Shown one piece after another: positions 16,063-25,578 of a DNA stretch of 64,000 nt. The first letter of the stretch is position 1. Each line of letters starts with the position of its first letter. The translations under genes were made by a program, and so were the position numbers. This DNA comes from Roseomonas sp. (GTDB taxonomy: Bacteria > Pseudomonadota > Alphaproteobacteria > Acetobacterales > Acetobacteraceae), in NCBI GenBank assembly GCA_020249285.1, contig JADCFX010000004.1, positions 144,924 to 208,923 of the forward strand, in the 5' to 3' direction. The notes below the pieces were generated by a model, which was not told the origin of the DNA, ran no database searches, and worked only from the letters and a program-made list of their open reading frames with translations.

Positions 16063-17612
16063 CCGATCAAGAAAGTGCGGAAGCCGAGGCGGCATCGGAA
16101 GCGCCGGAGGTGACAGTGGCGCCGGAGCCTGAGGCGCTTGAACTTGAATTCCGCATGGCACCTGAGGAAATCCCGCTTCTTGCGCATTTGCCCATTCTGG
16201 CCGCCCTCCGAAAGGGCCGCATTTCCTCGGTTGCGGAGGAAATAAGGTGGCTGGATACGCCCGGCGGCGCGGTGATGGGTTCAGGCAAGCTGATCGAAGT
16301 GCCCCGGCGTGGCCCAAAGCGATTGGTCACCTTGCAGCCGGCGGCTGATGCCCCTTGGCATCCTGGGATGGTGCTGCCTTCGACTGCCCTGCCGAGCCCC
16401 ACCCAGGAACAAGCCGATGGCAGCGTGGAGGCGCTGATCCCTCTCGCCGCCTTTTCTGGCAGGCGGCGCCGTCAGACCCTGGTCCTGGGTGACGCCACGG
16501 TGCAGCTCCGCGTCCTGCATGGGCATTTGCGGACAGTCATGGCCGAGCGCGAAGTGGCCCGCGTGACCCTTATGGGTCCGCCAGAGGCGGTATTGGATCT
16601 GGCCCAACGCTTGGCCGCGGTATGTCCGCTATTGCCATCAAGATTCAGCCTGGCTGCCGAAGCCTTGAGCCTTGCCACCGGACAGACCCCGCCCCCGCGC
16701 CGGCGTGGCGCGCCGGATACCTCGGGCGCTGATACGCTGGAGGCATGCTTCACGCTTGCCATTGGTCATTTGCTGGAGGTTGCGTCCCATTACGCGCCAA
16801 TCGCCCGCGCTGGCACTGCGATGGAGGGCGTGCATCAATTACGGGTCGCGATGCGGCGCTTGAGATCGGTTCTAAAGGTCTTCCGCCCAGTCACGGATGC
16901 GCCGCAGGGCCGCGCGCTGGATGAGGCGTTGCAAAGCTTCTTGAAGCTACTTGGGCCGGCACGGGATTGGGATGTGTTTTTGGCCGGGATCGGGGCGGAG
17001 ATGACCGATCTTTTGCCGGATGATCGCCGCATGCGGGCCTTGCTGCGTGCCGCAGAAGCGGAACGCCAAACAGCCTATAAGGGACTTGCTGAAGCGCTGG
17101 ACGGGCCGGCTTGGCGCGCCTTGCTGCTGGCCGGCATCGCCTTCGTGCTCCGCAAACCCTGGCGTGACGGGGCTGATCCCGAAAGGCTTGAGCGTTTGGA
17201 GGCTCCTCCACAGGATTTTGCCGCGCTGGTATTGGGGAAGCGCTGGCGCAAATTGCGCAAGGCAGGCGAAGACATCGAGGAGCTGGAGCCCGAAGCGCTG
17301 CATGAGCTTCGCCTTGATGCAAAGCGCCTGCGTTATGCCGCCGAGGTCATGGCCCCAATCTTCCCGAGCAAGGCGACGCGCCGGTTCCAGCGGAACCTAT
17401 CCGCATTGCAGGAGGAATTGGGGCTGAGCAATGATGCTTCGGTCGCGCGCGGTTTGGTACAGCATCTTGACCGCGACAAGGATACGGGCCGCGCCTGGGC
17501 GATTGGCATTGTGGAAGGCTGGTGCCTGGCGCGGACCACAGCGGATCGAGAAGCCATTCTGGAGATTTGGGACAGGCTTGATACCAAAGAGTCATTCTGG
17601 TCAGTGGATTAG
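16059..17612 (+). CDS. CYTH-CHAD domain protein
   Basis: 517 residues. An N-terminal CYTH tunnel domain (about 20-200) keeps only a degenerate ExExK, reading ELEFR. A CHAD helical domain (about 226-500) has the conserved basic helices GVHQLRVAMRRLRS and LHELRLDAKRLRYAAEV. CHAD domains bind inorganic polyphosphate through His/Arg/Lys clusters; CYTH domains hydrolyse triphosphates. The ATG at 16059, overlapping the sixA stop, was preferred to an upstream in-frame start lying within sixA. With the CYTH site weakened, polyphosphate binding is the likelier role (inference). Confidence 0.85.
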   Translation: MTDQESAEAEAASEAPEVTVAPEPEALELEFRMAPEEIPLLAHLPILAALRKGRISSVAEEIRWLDTPGGAVMGSGKLIEVPRRGPKRLVTLQPAADAPWHPGMVLPSTALPSPTQEQADGSVEALIPLAAFSGRRRRQTLVLGDATVQLRVLHGHLRTVMAEREVARVTLMGPPEAVLDLAQRLAAVCPLLPSRFSLAAEALSLATGQTPPPRRRGAPDTSGADTLEACFTLAIGHLLEVASHYAPIARAGTAMEGVHQLRVAMRRLRSVLKVFRPVTDAPQGRALDEALQSFLKLLGPARDWDVFLAGIGAEMTDLLPDDRRMRALLRAAEAERQTAYKGLAEALDGPAWRALLLAGIAFVLRKPWRDGADPERLERLEAPPQDFAALVLGKRWRKLRKAGEDIEELEPEALHELRLDAKRLRYAAEVMAPIFPSKATRRFQRNLSALQEELGLSNDASVARGLVQHLDRDKDTGRAWAIGIVEGWCLARTTADREAILEIWDRLDTKESFWSVD

Positions 17613-17704
17613 CCGCATCTCCTCGCGTTTTGCGTGAGTGTGACACATTTTTTTTACATTATGAGCGGTTGTAACACGGCGAAAAATTCGGTTATCCCTA
17701 TTTT

Positions 17705-18256
17705 GTGCGTGAACCAAGGCGTATTTTTAAAGGCAGGCAGGTTAGGTCCGGCTTTGGCGGCTCCGGGCTCGGTATTGCTTGCGCGGTGATTGCGGCGCTT
17801 TTTCTTGGTTTTGGCTTGCCGTCCAACCTGTTCGGCTCTGCCCCGGCGGATCGCCCCATCACGGCTGAGCCCACTCAAATCCGAGTATTCGATGGTGAGA
17901 CGCTCGGCCTTGGGGATCGCATCATCCGGCTTTCCGGCATTGCCGCCCCAGCGCGGGGTGAGGCTTGTGGCGGCGAGGCCTCGGGCGCGGATTGCGGCGC
18001 GGCGGCGGCGGCGGCGCTGGCGCGCTTGGTTCAGGGCCAAAATATTACCTGCCGGATTGAAGGCCATGACGGCTTCCGCCGCGGGCTTGGCCGCTGCACC
18101 GCCGGTGGGCGCGATTTGAGCGCCACGATGGTGGAATCGGGTTATGCGCTGGCATCGGTATCTGTTCTACGCCCCCTGGAAGTGGCGGCGCGTGATGGCC
18201 GGCAGGGGCTTTGGGCTGATGCCAGCCGGATGCCCGCCGATTGGCGTCGGCGTTGA
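17705..18256 (+). CDS. Membrane-anchored SNase (thermonuclease)-like protein
   Basis: 183 residues with a transmembrane segment near residues 22-43, then an SNase-like beta-barrel: TQIRVFDGETLGLGDRIIRL, LSGIAAPARGEAC, RGLGRC, MVESGYAL and ARDGRQGLW. In SNase the Asp/Arg/Glu active residues sit in DGDT...RLxGID and near the ExxAR region. Several are altered here, with Ala-Pro in place of Asp-Ala-Pro, so activity is uncertain. The start is a GTG without a strong ribosome-binding site. The anchor would place the domain in the periplasm. Confidence 0.68.
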   Translation: MREPRRIFKGRQVRSGFGGSGLGIACAVIAALFLGFGLPSNLFGSAPADRPITAEPTQIRVFDGETLGLGDRIIRLSGIAAPARGEACGGEASGADCGAAAAAALARLVQGQNITCRIEGHDGFRRGLGRCTAGGRDLSATMVESGYALASVSVLRPLEVAARDGRQGLWADASRMPADWRRR

Positions 18257-18363
18257 GCGCCTTTGCCTATTTCTGAAATGGGCCGCGCGCAGCGTTTTAC
18301 CCCGATCTTCAAGGGCGATTTACGCTTTGGCGTTAGGCTTCGCCCGCCTGCCGGTCACTCGGT

Positions 18364-18408
18364 TTGCCAATCTGCCCGCTACACCCTTATCCTGCACCGC
18401 ACCATAAT
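18364..18408 (+). promoter_or_regulatory. Weak candidate promoter region for gltA
   Basis: The 200-base gap before gltA holds TTGCCA (18364-18369) 17 bases from TTATCC (18387-18392), and a separate CATAAT at 18403-18408 without a good -35. Neither is strong. Nothing else is visible in the gap. Confidence 0.3.
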
Positions 18409-18459
18409 TTAGCGCCCCCGCTTGTGCTGGTGGCGTGACCGTTTTTGAGGAAGACAAGC

Positions 18460-19767
18460 ATGACCACGAAGCCCCAGGGGTCCATTACCATCACGTTGGA
18501 TGGCACCAACAAAAGCACGACGTTGCCCCTGCTGGGCGGCACGCTGGGCCCGCATGTTGCTGATATTCGCAAGCTTTATGGCGATCTTGGGATTTTCACC
18601 TTCGACCCCGGCTATGGCGCGACCGCTTCCTGCGAAAGCACCATCACCTATATTGATGGCGATGCCGGCATTTTGCTCTATCGCGGCTATCCCATTGATC
18701 AATTGGCCGAAAAATCGAGCTTCCTGGAAATTTCCTATCTGCTGCTGAATGGCGATCTGCCCAATGCCGCGCAGTATGAGGAATTCCGCAAGGGTGTGAC
18801 CTATCACACCATGCTGCATGAACAGCTGCGCCGCTTCTTTGATGGCTTCCGCCGCGACGCGCACCCGATGGCGATAATGTGCGGCGTGGTCGGCGCTTTG
18901 GCGGCCTTCTATCACGACAATCTGGACATCAATGATGCGCGCCAGCGTGAAATTGCTGCCTTCCGCCTGATTGCGAAAGTGCCGACCATTGCGGCCTGGG
19001 CGTATAAGTATTCCATCGGCCAGCCCTTCATGTATCCGCGCAATGATCTGAGCTATGCGGAAAATTTCTTGTACATGCTGAACGCCGTGCCGGCCGAGCC
19101 CTGGGTGAATAACCCGATCCTGGCGCGCGCCATGGATCGCATCATGATCCTGCATGCGGATCACGAACAGAATGCCTCCACCAGCACGGTGCGGCTGGCC
19201 GGTTCAACCGGCGCCAATCCCTTTGCCTGCATCGCGGCTGGTATCGCAGCCCTTTGGGGCCCGGCGCATGGTGGTGCCAATGAAGCCGTGCTGAAGATGC
19301 TCGCCGAAATTGGGCATCCCGAGAATATTCCTGCATTCATCAGCGAAGTGAAGGACAAGAACAGCCACACCAAACTGATGGGCTTCGGCCACCGGGTCTA
19401 TAAGAATTTCGATCCGCGCGCGAAGATCATGAAGGAAACCTGCCACGAAGTGCTGGCTGAACTCGGCATCAAGGACGAACCGCTGCTGGATATGGCGATG
19501 GAAATGGAACGCATTGCGCTTTCCGATGATTATTTCGTCAGCCGCAAGCTTTATCCGAATGTGGATTTCTATTCGGGCATTATCCTGAAGGCCATGGGCA
19601 TTCCGACCCATATGTTCACCGTGCTGTTCGCCGTGGCGCGCACGGTGGGCTGGGTGAGCCAGTGGAAGGAATTGATCGAAGACCCGAGCCAACGCATCGG
19701 CCGCCCGCGTCAGGTCTATTCCGGTGCGGCGGAGCGCCCGTTTGTGCCGATGGCGCTCAGGACCTGA
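18460..19767 (+). CDS. gltA: Citrate synthase
   Basis: 435 residues, hexameric type II length. Active-site landmarks are [14 protein letters not shown] (His that binds citrate), [12 protein letters not shown] (catalytic His) and [14 protein letters not shown] (Arg/Asp). It condenses acetyl-CoA with oxaloacetate at the entry of the TCA cycle. The ATG at 18460 has GAGGAAG upstream at the right spacing; an in-frame TTG 15 bases earlier overlaps that ribosome-binding site and was rejected. Monocistronic by layout. Confidence 0.98.
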   Translation: MTTKPQGSITITLDGTNKSTTLPLLGGTLGPHVADIRKLYGDLGIFTFDPGYGATASCESTITYIDGDAGILLYRGYPIDQLAEKSSFLEISYLLLNGDLPNAAQYEEFRKGVTYHTMLHEQLRRFFDGFRRDAHPMAIMCGVVGALAAFYHDNLDINDARQREIAAFRLIAKVPTIAAWAYKYSIGQPFMYPRNDLSYAENFLYMLNAVPAEPWVNNPILARAMDRIMILHADHEQNASTSTVRLAGSTGANPFACIAAGIAALWGPAHGGANEAVLKMLAEIGHPENIPAFISEVKDKNSHTKLMGFGHRVYKNFDPRAKIMKETCHEVLAELGIKDEPLLDMAMEMERIALSDDYFVSRKLYPNVDFYSGIILKAMGIPTHMFTVLFAVARTVGWVSQWKELIEDPSQRIGRPRQVYSGAAERPFVPMALRT

Positions 19768-19777
19768 TCATGGCTCC

Positions 19778-19805
19778 CCTCCCCGGGGTTTTCGCTTCGG
19801 GGAGG
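19778..19805 (+). terminator. Hairpin after gltA
   Basis: CCTCCCCG (19778-19785) pairs with CGGGGAGG (19798-19805) around a 12-base loop, 10 bases past the gltA stop. There is no U-run, so termination would be weak or the hairpin may protect the mRNA end. Confidence 0.5.
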
Positions 19806-19995
19806 ATGCGCCGTTAATCCCGCGTCAGGAAAGATTACCCCAATTTTTTAAGGCTTCTCGTGCAATTATAGGTGCATGGAAGCCGCCGACACGATCAACC
19901 ATAAGCCGAAGATCAGGCTAAAATTGACGCCCCTTATGCAAAAGGGCGCCTCGGCGTTAACCTTTTATTCATCTTTACCGCCTAAGGATTCTTCT

Positions 19996-20199
19996 ATGCT
20001 CAGTCTTAATTCCATAGCGGCCGTCTCCCAGGAAATCGCGGCGAATGCCGGGATCATCCAGGCGCGTTCCCCGGTACAGCCGGTGGATGTTCTCCGCGGT
20101 AATGGCCAGGGGCAAAGCGCTCAGCGCTCCCTTGAAGCCGTCCCGCCGGAGCCTTCAAAGCCGATGCCGCGCGGGTCTTTGCTCGATCTGCGGGTCTAG
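19996..20199 (+). CDS. Small hypothetical protein
   Basis: 67 residues from the ATG at 19996 (MLSLNSIAAVSQEIAANAGI), rich in Gln/Ser/Pro towards a C-terminal PRGSLLDLRV. The frame extends upstream to 19876, but that part is Lys-rich with a different character. No domain is recognised, and there is no signal peptide or membrane segment. It stands alone between gltA and the convergent uracil-DNA glycosylase gene. A real small gene is plausible but unproven. Confidence 0.4.
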   Translation: MLSLNSIAAVSQEIAANAGIIQARSPVQPVDVLRGNGQGQSAQRSLEAVPPEPSKPMPRGSLLDLRV

Positions 20200-20235
20200 A
20201 GGTTTCCGGCTAAAGTTTTTGCGTTTGCCGCGACG

Positions 20236-20901
20236 CTATTTTCCGTCGAGCGCAGCCATCACGCCCGCCATCGCTCCTTGAAACATCTCCGGCGTCAGGC
20301 GTTTCGTTGAGGTATTGTAACGGCTGACATGATAGGAATCCGCCAAAATCAGCCCATCCGGCAGCCGATGCCTTGCGCCATGGGCAAAGTAGAAGCGCGA
20401 AGCCGGAATGCCCTTGGCGCGGAGAAGCGCGTTATGTGCCACCACACCCAAAGCGAGTACCACGCGCAGGCCCGGCATGCCGGCAAGCTCGGCCTTCAGA
20501 AAGTCATTGCAGGCGCGGATTTCAGCGGGTAGCGGCAGGTTTTCCGGTGGCACGCAGCGCACCGCATTGGCGATGCGGCAGCCGGTCAACTCCATGCCAT
20601 CCTTCGGGTCTTCGCCATAAGCACCGCGGGCCAGGCCATATTCAAGCAGGGTCGTGTAAAGCAGCTTTCCGGCATAATCCCCGGTGAAGGGCCGCCCGGT
20701 GCGATTGGCGCCACGCACCCCGGGGGCAAGGCCAAGCACCAAAAGCGGCGCTTCCCGTGGCCCCCAAGATGGCACGGGCGCGTTATGCCAGCCGGGTTCC
20801 TTCGCCCGATTGGCAGCGCGATATTCGGCAAGCCTTGGGCAAAGCGCGCAATCGCGGCCCGGTGCCGACGCCTGTCCGCTTCGCGACCGCTCAGCAGACA
20901 C
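20236..20901 (-). CDS. Uracil-DNA glycosylase family 5 (UDGb)
   Basis: 221 residues. Four cysteines (C18, C21, C116, C131) form the 4Fe-4S site of families 4 and 5. Motif A reads GLAPGVRGANRTGRPFTGD (about 57-75), the family 5 form, which lacks the Asp/Asn catalytic residue of family 1. The second motif is DSYHVSRYNT near the C-terminus. UDGb enzymes remove uracil, hypoxanthine and other deaminated bases from DNA. Its N-terminal end is followed by a tandem palindromic repeat. This is the third DNA-repair enzyme in the window after two photolyases. Confidence 0.9.
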   Translation of the reverse strand: MSAERSRSGQASAPGRDCALCPRLAEYRAANRAKEPGWHNAPVPSWGPREAPLLVLGLAPGVRGANRTGRPFTGDYAGKLLYTTLLEYGLARGAYGEDPKDGMELTGCRIANAVRCVPPENLPLPAEIRACNDFLKAELAGMPGLRVVLALGVVAHNALLRAKGIPASRFYFAHGARHRLPDGLILADSYHVSRYNTSTKRLTPEMFQGAMAGVMAALDGK

Positions 20902-20922
20902 GCGCTAAACCTTTGTTTGATC

Positions 20923-20966
20923 GCATTTTCCGAGCCGCCAAGTGACTCCACTTGGCTTGAAAATGC
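20923..20966 (+). repeat. 44-nt palindromic repeat, tandem copy 1
   Basis: Outer arms GCATTTTC (20923-20930) and GAAAATGC (20959-20966) are complementary. An inner stem GCCAAGTG/CACTTGGC has loop ACTC. The arms are separated from the inner stem by an asymmetric internal loop (CGAGCC against TT). A second copy follows at a 57-base period. Confidence 0.85.
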
Positions 20967-20979
20967 TCAAGGCTTGATC

Positions 20980-21023
20980 GCATTTTCCGAGCCGCCAAGT
21001 GACTCCACTTGGCTTGAAAATGC
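20980..21023 (+). repeat. 44-nt palindromic repeat, tandem copy 2
   Basis: Identical in the 44-base unit to the copy 57 bases upstream, including the loop ACTC. The pair lies between the divergent-facing ends of the UDGb gene start and the NYN gene stop, both on the minus strand, so it is in a possible intercistronic position. Confidence 0.85.
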
Positions 21024-21036
21024 TCAGGCCTAGCGC

Positions 21037-21696
21037 TCATTCAGGCTCGATATCCGGCGCCTCACCATAGGGGTCGGCGGGGGTGATGCGGCTGGGCCGG
21101 GCCACGGCAGCGGTGGGCGGTGCCGGGCGCGGGCGGGCTTCGGCGGGGGCGCGGCGGGCGATTTCCGGCCCAATATCAGCCAATTCCAGAAAACCATCGG
21201 CCTGGCGGCGCAATTCATCGGCGATCATGGGCGGCTGGCTTTCCATGGTGGAGACAACCGTCACCTTCACGCCCATACGCTGCACTGCTTCCACCACGCG
21301 GCGGAAATCGCCATCGCCGGAAACCAACACCGCATGATCCAAATGCGGCGCCAATTCCATCATATCCACCGCCAATTCGATATCCATATTGCCCTTGATG
21401 CGCCGGCGCCCCGTGGGGTCCGCCTGTTCCTTGGCGGGCTTGGTCACTACGCGCCAGCCATTATAGGCCAGCCAATCCGTCAGCGGACGAAGCGGGGAGT
21501 AATCCTCGGTCTCAATCAGCGCAGTATAGTAGCAAGCACGCACCAAATAAGTGGAGCCGCCGAAAAACCGCAGCATGGCGGCGAAATCCATCTCGAACCC
21601 GAGGGCCTTTGTGGCGTAATAGAGATTGGCGCCATCAACAAACAGACCAACGCGTTCCGGGCCAGCCTGGCGCCGAGCAACATGAGCAGACATCAA
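21037..21696 (-). CDS. NYN-domain (LabA/DUF88-like) protein
   Basis: 219 residues. A PIN-like nuclease fold carries its acidic residues in GLFVDGANLYYA (about 17-28), KGNMDIELAVDMM and LVSGDGDFRRVVEAVQ. The C-terminal 50 residues are Pro/Ala-rich and probably disordered. NYN proteins are predicted metal-dependent RNases. The start is the ATG at 21696 or 21693. It is divergent from folK across about 70 bases of AT-rich DNA. RNA target unknown. Confidence 0.88.
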   Translation of the reverse strand: MMSAHVARRQAGPERVGLFVDGANLYYATKALGFEMDFAAMLRFFGGSTYLVRACYYTALIETEDYSPLRPLTDWLAYNGWRVVTKPAKEQADPTGRRRIKGNMDIELAVDMMELAPHLDHAVLVSGDGDFRRVVEAVQRMGVKVTVVSTMESQPPMIADELRRQADGFLELADIGPEIARRAPAEARPRPAPPTAAVARPSRITPADPYGEAPDIEPE

Positions 21697-21749
21697 ATGA
21701 TCCTCAATGGTTTGAAATCAACGATCAAATACGGAAAGTTTTATTACAC

Positions 21750-21767
21750 TATAAATTCTGCGCTGTC
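21750..21767 (+). promoter_or_regulatory. Candidate -10 element giving a near-leaderless folK mRNA
   Basis: TATAAA at 21750-21755 lies 12 bases before the folK ATG (21768). A start about 7 bases downstream would leave a 5' leader of 6 or so bases, and there is no Shine-Dalgarno sequence between. No clear -35 is visible. Confidence 0.35.
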
Positions 21768-22274
21768 ATGTCCCGCGCCCTAATCGCCATTGGCGCCAAC
21801 CTGCCGGCGGGCGATGGCGCGCCGCCACTTGAAAGCTGCAAGGCGGCGCTGGCCGCACTTGATGCCCTGCCGGGGCTTCGCGTGGTGGCGGCGTCCCGCT
21901 GGTGGGAAAGCGCACCCATCCCGCCTGATCCCGCCTCTCCACGCTATGTGAATGGCGTGGCGTTGTTGGAAGGGTCAGCGGACCCGGCAAGCCTGCTATC
22001 CGCGCTGCAGGCCATTGAAAACGCTGCCGGGCGCACCCGGCCCTATCCCAATGCGCCGCGCGTGCTTGATCTTGATATCATTGATCTGGATGGGCTGGTG
22101 CGGGATGCGCCGGACCCGGTGCTGCCCCATCCGCGCACCCATCTGCGCGGCTTTGTTTTATATCCCTTGGCCGAGGTCGCACCTGGCTGGGTGCATCCGC
22201 GCCTAAAGCAGCCCGTCGCGGCGCTGATCGCTGGCCTGCCAGCGCAGGATTTGTGGCCACTCACCCCCGCCTGA
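21768..22274 (+). CDS. folK: 2-amino-4-hydroxy-6-hydroxymethyldihydropteridine pyrophosphokinase
   Basis: 168 residues. HPPK motifs are IAIGANL at the start, RWWESAPI, GRTRPYPNAPRVLDLDIIDL (metal-binding DxD within) and LPHPRTHLRGFVLYPLAEV. It transfers pyrophosphate from ATP to the pterin precursor of folate. The ATG at 21768 fits the conserved N-terminus; an upstream extension has no HPPK character. It precedes rpoZ on the same strand by 117 bases. Confidence 0.96.
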   Translation: MSRALIAIGANLPAGDGAPPLESCKAALAALDALPGLRVVAASRWWESAPIPPDPASPRYVNGVALLEGSADPASLLSALQAIENAAGRTRPYPNAPRVLDLDIIDLDGLVRDAPDPVLPHPRTHLRGFVLYPLAEVAPGWVHPRLKQPVAALIAGLPAQDLWPLTPA

Positions 22275-22391
22275 CGCCCCAGGCGCTTGAAATCCTTGCA
22301 AAGCGGCGCCGGGGCGACTATCTGGATCAGATAACCGGTCCAGCCGGGCGCCCGGCCCCCGCCGCGCGCCCCTTTTGTCTTTGGAGCACTC

Positions 22392-22784
22392 ATGGCGCGC
22401 GTTACCGTTGAAGACTGCATCGAAAAGATCCCCAACCGCTTTGAACTCGTGCTGATGGCCGCGCAGCGTGCGCGCAATATCAGCCGGGGCGAGCAGATCA
22501 CAGTGGATCGGGACGATGACAAGAACCCGGTCGTGGCTTTGCGTGAAATCGCCGAGGAAAAGGCCGATCTTCCTTCATTGGAAGCTGATCTGATCAAATC
22601 CTTGCAGCGCGCACCGGAACCGGAGCCTGCCGAGGAAGAAGTGATTGACCTGATCGCCACTGATGAAAACATCTTCGGCATCATGGATGTGCAGGAAGAA
22701 GCCCTGCCTGAGGCCGGCGCCGATGACATGGCGCCCGATGATCTGGAAGCCGCCATCGCCGCCGAGCTTGGGGGCAAACGATAG
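22392..22784 (+). CDS. rpoZ: RNA polymerase omega subunit
   Basis: 130 residues. The start [20 protein letters not shown] and the AAQRARNIS helix are the conserved part of omega that chaperones beta-prime. The acidic C-terminal tail is typical of alphaproteobacteria. TTTGGAG lies upstream of the ATG. It is followed after two bases by the relA/spoT gene, the conserved rpoZ-spoT arrangement. Confidence 0.97.
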   Translation: MARVTVEDCIEKIPNRFELVLMAAQRARNISRGEQITVDRDDDKNPVVALREIAEEKADLPSLEADLIKSLQRAPEPEPAEEEVIDLIATDENIFGIMDVQEEALPEAGADDMAPDDLEAAIAAELGGKR

Positions 22785-22786
22785 GA

Positions 22787-25072
22787 ATGGCGATGGGGCG
22801 AAGCTTAACACCCTGCTTCCCCCCGCAATTTCCCCGCGCGCCTGAAGGCGTGGCCACGGGGCGTCCGCTCTCGCCCGGTACTGAACTAGCTTCCCGCGTT
22901 ACTGCTTACGATCCGCGCGCCGATGCCGCGCTTATTGCCGGCGCCTATGATCTGGCCGCCGAAGCCCATGCGCCGCAAAAGCGCGATGATGGGCAGCCCT
23001 ACATCGTGCATCCGCTCGCGGTCGCGGAAATCCTGGCGGGTTATCGTCTTGATACCGGGTCCATCATCACCGCGCTGTTGCATGACACGGTTGAGGATAC
23101 GTCGCTCAAGCTTGGCGATATTGAAAGCCGCTTCGGCAAGGAAGTGGCGCGGCTGGTGGATGGCGTCACCAAGCTGACGCGGCTTGAACTGCAATCCGAA
23201 CGCACCAAACAGGCCGAAAATTTCCGCAAACTCGTGCTCGCGATGAGCGAGGATATCCGCGTGCTGCTGATCAAACTCGCGGATCGGCTGCATAACATGC
23301 GGACCATCTCTGGGATGCCGCAGCCGGAACGCCGCCGCAAGCAGGCGCGCGAAACGCTGGAGATTTACGCGCCGCTGGCGGAACGCATCGGCATGGATGC
23401 GCTGAAGACCGAGCTGGAAACCCTTTCCTTCCGCGAAATGAATGCGGAAGCCTGGCAGACCATCGCCGCGCGGCTCACTTATCTGCGCGGCCAGGGCGCC
23501 GATTTGATCGAGGAGATTGAGGCGGATCTGCGCCGCGTTTTGGCCGATGCCGGCGTGACGTTGGTGGATATTCAGGGGCGGGAGAAATCACCCTATTCCA
23601 TCTGGCTCAAAATGCAGAAAAAGAATGTCGCTTTCGAGCAATTATCCGACATCATGGCCTTTCGCATCATTGTGCCGGAAAAGGGTGATTGCTACGCCGC
23701 CCTTGGCGCCATTCATTCCGCCTATCGCGTGGTGCCGGGCCGCTTCAAGGATTGGATTTCAACGCCCAAGACCAATGGCTATCAAAGCCTGCATACGGGT
23801 GTCACGGTGCCGGCGCGCCGCAATGCCAAGATCGAAGTGCAAATCCGCACCAAGGAAATGCATGATATCGCGGAAAATGGTGTGGCCGCGCATTGGTCCT
23901 ATAAGCAAGGCCCCGCATCCGGGCGGGATCAGAAGCGCTACCCTTGGGTGCGCGATCTGTTGGAAATTCTGGAAAACGCCGCTGAACCTCAGGAATTTCT
24001 GGAACATACCAAGCTTGAACTGCATCGTGATCGGGTTTTCTGCTTCACGCCCAAGGGCGATCTGATCGAATTGCCGCGCGGCGCGACACCGGTTGATTTC
24101 GCCTATGAGGTGCATAGCCAGGTTGGCGACAGCACGGTTGGCGCCAAGGTGAATGGTAAGATCGTGCCTTTGCGCCATGCGTTGGAAAATGGCGATCAGG
24201 TGGAAATCATCACCGCGCGCGGCGGTACGCCCAATCCGGGCTGGGAGCGCTTTGTTGTCACGGGCAAGGCGCGCGCGCGCATCCGCCGCGTCAATCACGC
24301 GCGGCAGCGTTCGGAACAGCGCGAAGAAGGGCGCAGCGCGATTGCCAAGGCGTTTCGCGCCGCGGGTCTCGATTTTTCGGAGAAGCTTGCCGAACCCGCG
24401 TTGAAGCCGCTGAAGCAGGCAGATTTTGAGGCGATGTGCGTGGCGGTTGCCAGCGGCAATCTCTCGCCGCGCGATGTGCTGCATGCCGCCGTGCCGGAAT
24501 TGCGCGCCGCCGCCCGCGGGGCGGACCCGTTGCCCCTTGCAAGGCCCAGGGGCAGACTTGGCGCAGGGCCAACGCTGATGCCGGGCAAAGCGGAACGCGC
24601 TTCGGCAGCCAAGCGCGATGCGGCAATGGGGGTGAAGGGGCTGGTGACTGGCATGGCGGTCAGCTTCGCCGGCTGCTGTCACCCTCTGCCGGGGGACCGT
24701 ATTCTGGGCATTGTCACGACCGGGCGCGGCGTCACAATCCATCGCCAGGATTGCCATGGGCTAGAGGCCTTCGCCGCGACGCCTGAGCGCTTCATTGACG
24801 TGGAGTGGGATTATGAGGGCGCGGCCAAAAGCACCCATGTCGCGCGGGTTGAAATGGTCGCGGAAAACCGCCCGGATGCCCTGGCGGGGGTCACCACGGC
24901 CATCGCCCGGCAGGAAGGGGCGGTGAATAGCCTTCGCATCACCAACCGTGCCGAGGATTGGTGCGAAGTGCTGGTGGATGTGGAAGTGCGTGATATCGCC
25001 CATCTGACCGCGGTGCTGGCAGCGCTGCGCGCCTGCCCCGGCATCACGCAAGTGGAACGCGGCAAGAGTTAG
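22787..25072 (+). CDS. rsh: Bifunctional (p)ppGpp synthetase/hydrolase (Rsh)
   Basis: 761 residues, full-length RelA/SpoT homologue. The HD hydrolase domain has HDTVEDT; the synthetase region has SPYSIWLKM and [13 protein letters not shown]; the TGS domain has [19 protein letters not shown]; a zinc-finger-like [12 protein letters not shown] follows, with a C-terminal ACT domain. Alphaproteobacteria usually have a single long Rsh that makes and degrades the alarmone. The start at 22787 is close behind rpoZ; the first 30 residues are variable, so a later start is possible. Confidence 0.95.
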   Translation: MAMGRSLTPCFPPQFPRAPEGVATGRPLSPGTELASRVTAYDPRADAALIAGAYDLAAEAHAPQKRDDGQPYIVHPLAVAEILAGYRLDTGSIITALLHDTVEDTSLKLGDIESRFGKEVARLVDGVTKLTRLELQSERTKQAENFRKLVLAMSEDIRVLLIKLADRLHNMRTISGMPQPERRRKQARETLEIYAPLAERIGMDALKTELETLSFREMNAEAWQTIAARLTYLRGQGADLIEEIEADLRRVLADAGVTLVDIQGREKSPYSIWLKMQKKNVAFEQLSDIMAFRIIVPEKGDCYAALGAIHSAYRVVPGRFKDWISTPKTNGYQSLHTGVTVPARRNAKIEVQIRTKEMHDIAENGVAAHWSYKQGPASGRDQKRYPWVRDLLEILENAAEPQEFLEHTKLELHRDRVFCFTPKGDLIELPRGATPVDFAYEVHSQVGDSTVGAKVNGKIVPLRHALENGDQVEIITARGGTPNPGWERFVVTGKARARIRRVNHARQRSEQREEGRSAIAKAFRAAGLDFSEKLAEPALKPLKQADFEAMCVAVASGNLSPRDVLHAAVPELRAAARGADPLPLARPRGRLGAGPTLMPGKAERASAAKRDAAMGVKGLVTGMAVSFAGCCHPLPGDRILGIVTTGRGVTIHRQDCHGLEAFAATPERFIDVEWDYEGAAKSTHVARVEMVAENRPDALAGVTTAIARQEGAVNSLRITNRAEDWCEVLVDVEVRDIAHLTAVLAALRACPGITQVERGKS

Positions 25073-25080
25073 GATGGCCC

Positions 25081-25488
25081 ATGATCATCGGCATTGGTTC
25101 GGATATCCTGGATATCCGGCGCATTGAACGCACCATTGAACGCCATGGGGACCGCTTTCTGGAGCGTATCTTTACCACGGCAGAGCGCGCCAAGGCGGAA
25201 AAGCGCACGGAACGCATCCGCGCCGCCACCTATGCCAAGCGCTTTGCGGCGAAGGAAGCCGCTTCCAAGGCACTCGGCACCGGGTTTCGCGCTGGCGTGT
25301 TTTGGCGCGATCTGGGGGTGGTGAATTTGCCATCCGGCCAGCCCACTTTGCGCCTGACTGGTGGGGCAGCAGAACGCTTGAAGGCCATTACGCCGGCGGG
25401 GCATGGCGCGGTGATTGCGCTGACCATGACCGATGAATTTCCCTATGCCCAGGCGATGGTGGTGATTACCGCCGTGCCGCTTCCTTGA
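25081..25488 (+). CDS. acpS: Holo-[acyl-carrier-protein] synthase
   Basis: 135 residues. It begins [18 protein letters not shown] (metal-binding Asp8) and has [15 protein letters not shown] (Glu58 region). It transfers phosphopantetheine from CoA to apo-ACP in fatty-acid synthesis. It follows rsh after 8 bases and precedes lepB, the standard alphaproteobacterial order. Confidence 0.96.
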   Translation: MIIGIGSDILDIRRIERTIERHGDRFLERIFTTAERAKAEKRTERIRAATYAKRFAAKEAASKALGTGFRAGVFWRDLGVVNLPSGQPTLRLTGGAAERLKAITPAGHGAVIALTMTDEFPYAQAMVVITAVPLP

Positions 25489-25578
25489 CAGGGCGCGCTA
25501 CCCCGCTATGCCCTGGATTTTCTCGGCAGCTTCGCCGGGGGTTTGTTGCGCCATTTGGGCGTTATCCTTGGAATTGAC

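Noticed and set aside
17622..17655. 6-bp hairpin followed by eight T after the CYTH-CHAD gene
   Set aside because: The stem includes a wobble and the T-run is 9 bases away, so it is too weak to call a terminator.
23759..24757. Minus-strand frame opposite rsh
   Set aside because: Antisense to a conserved gene, no domain seen.
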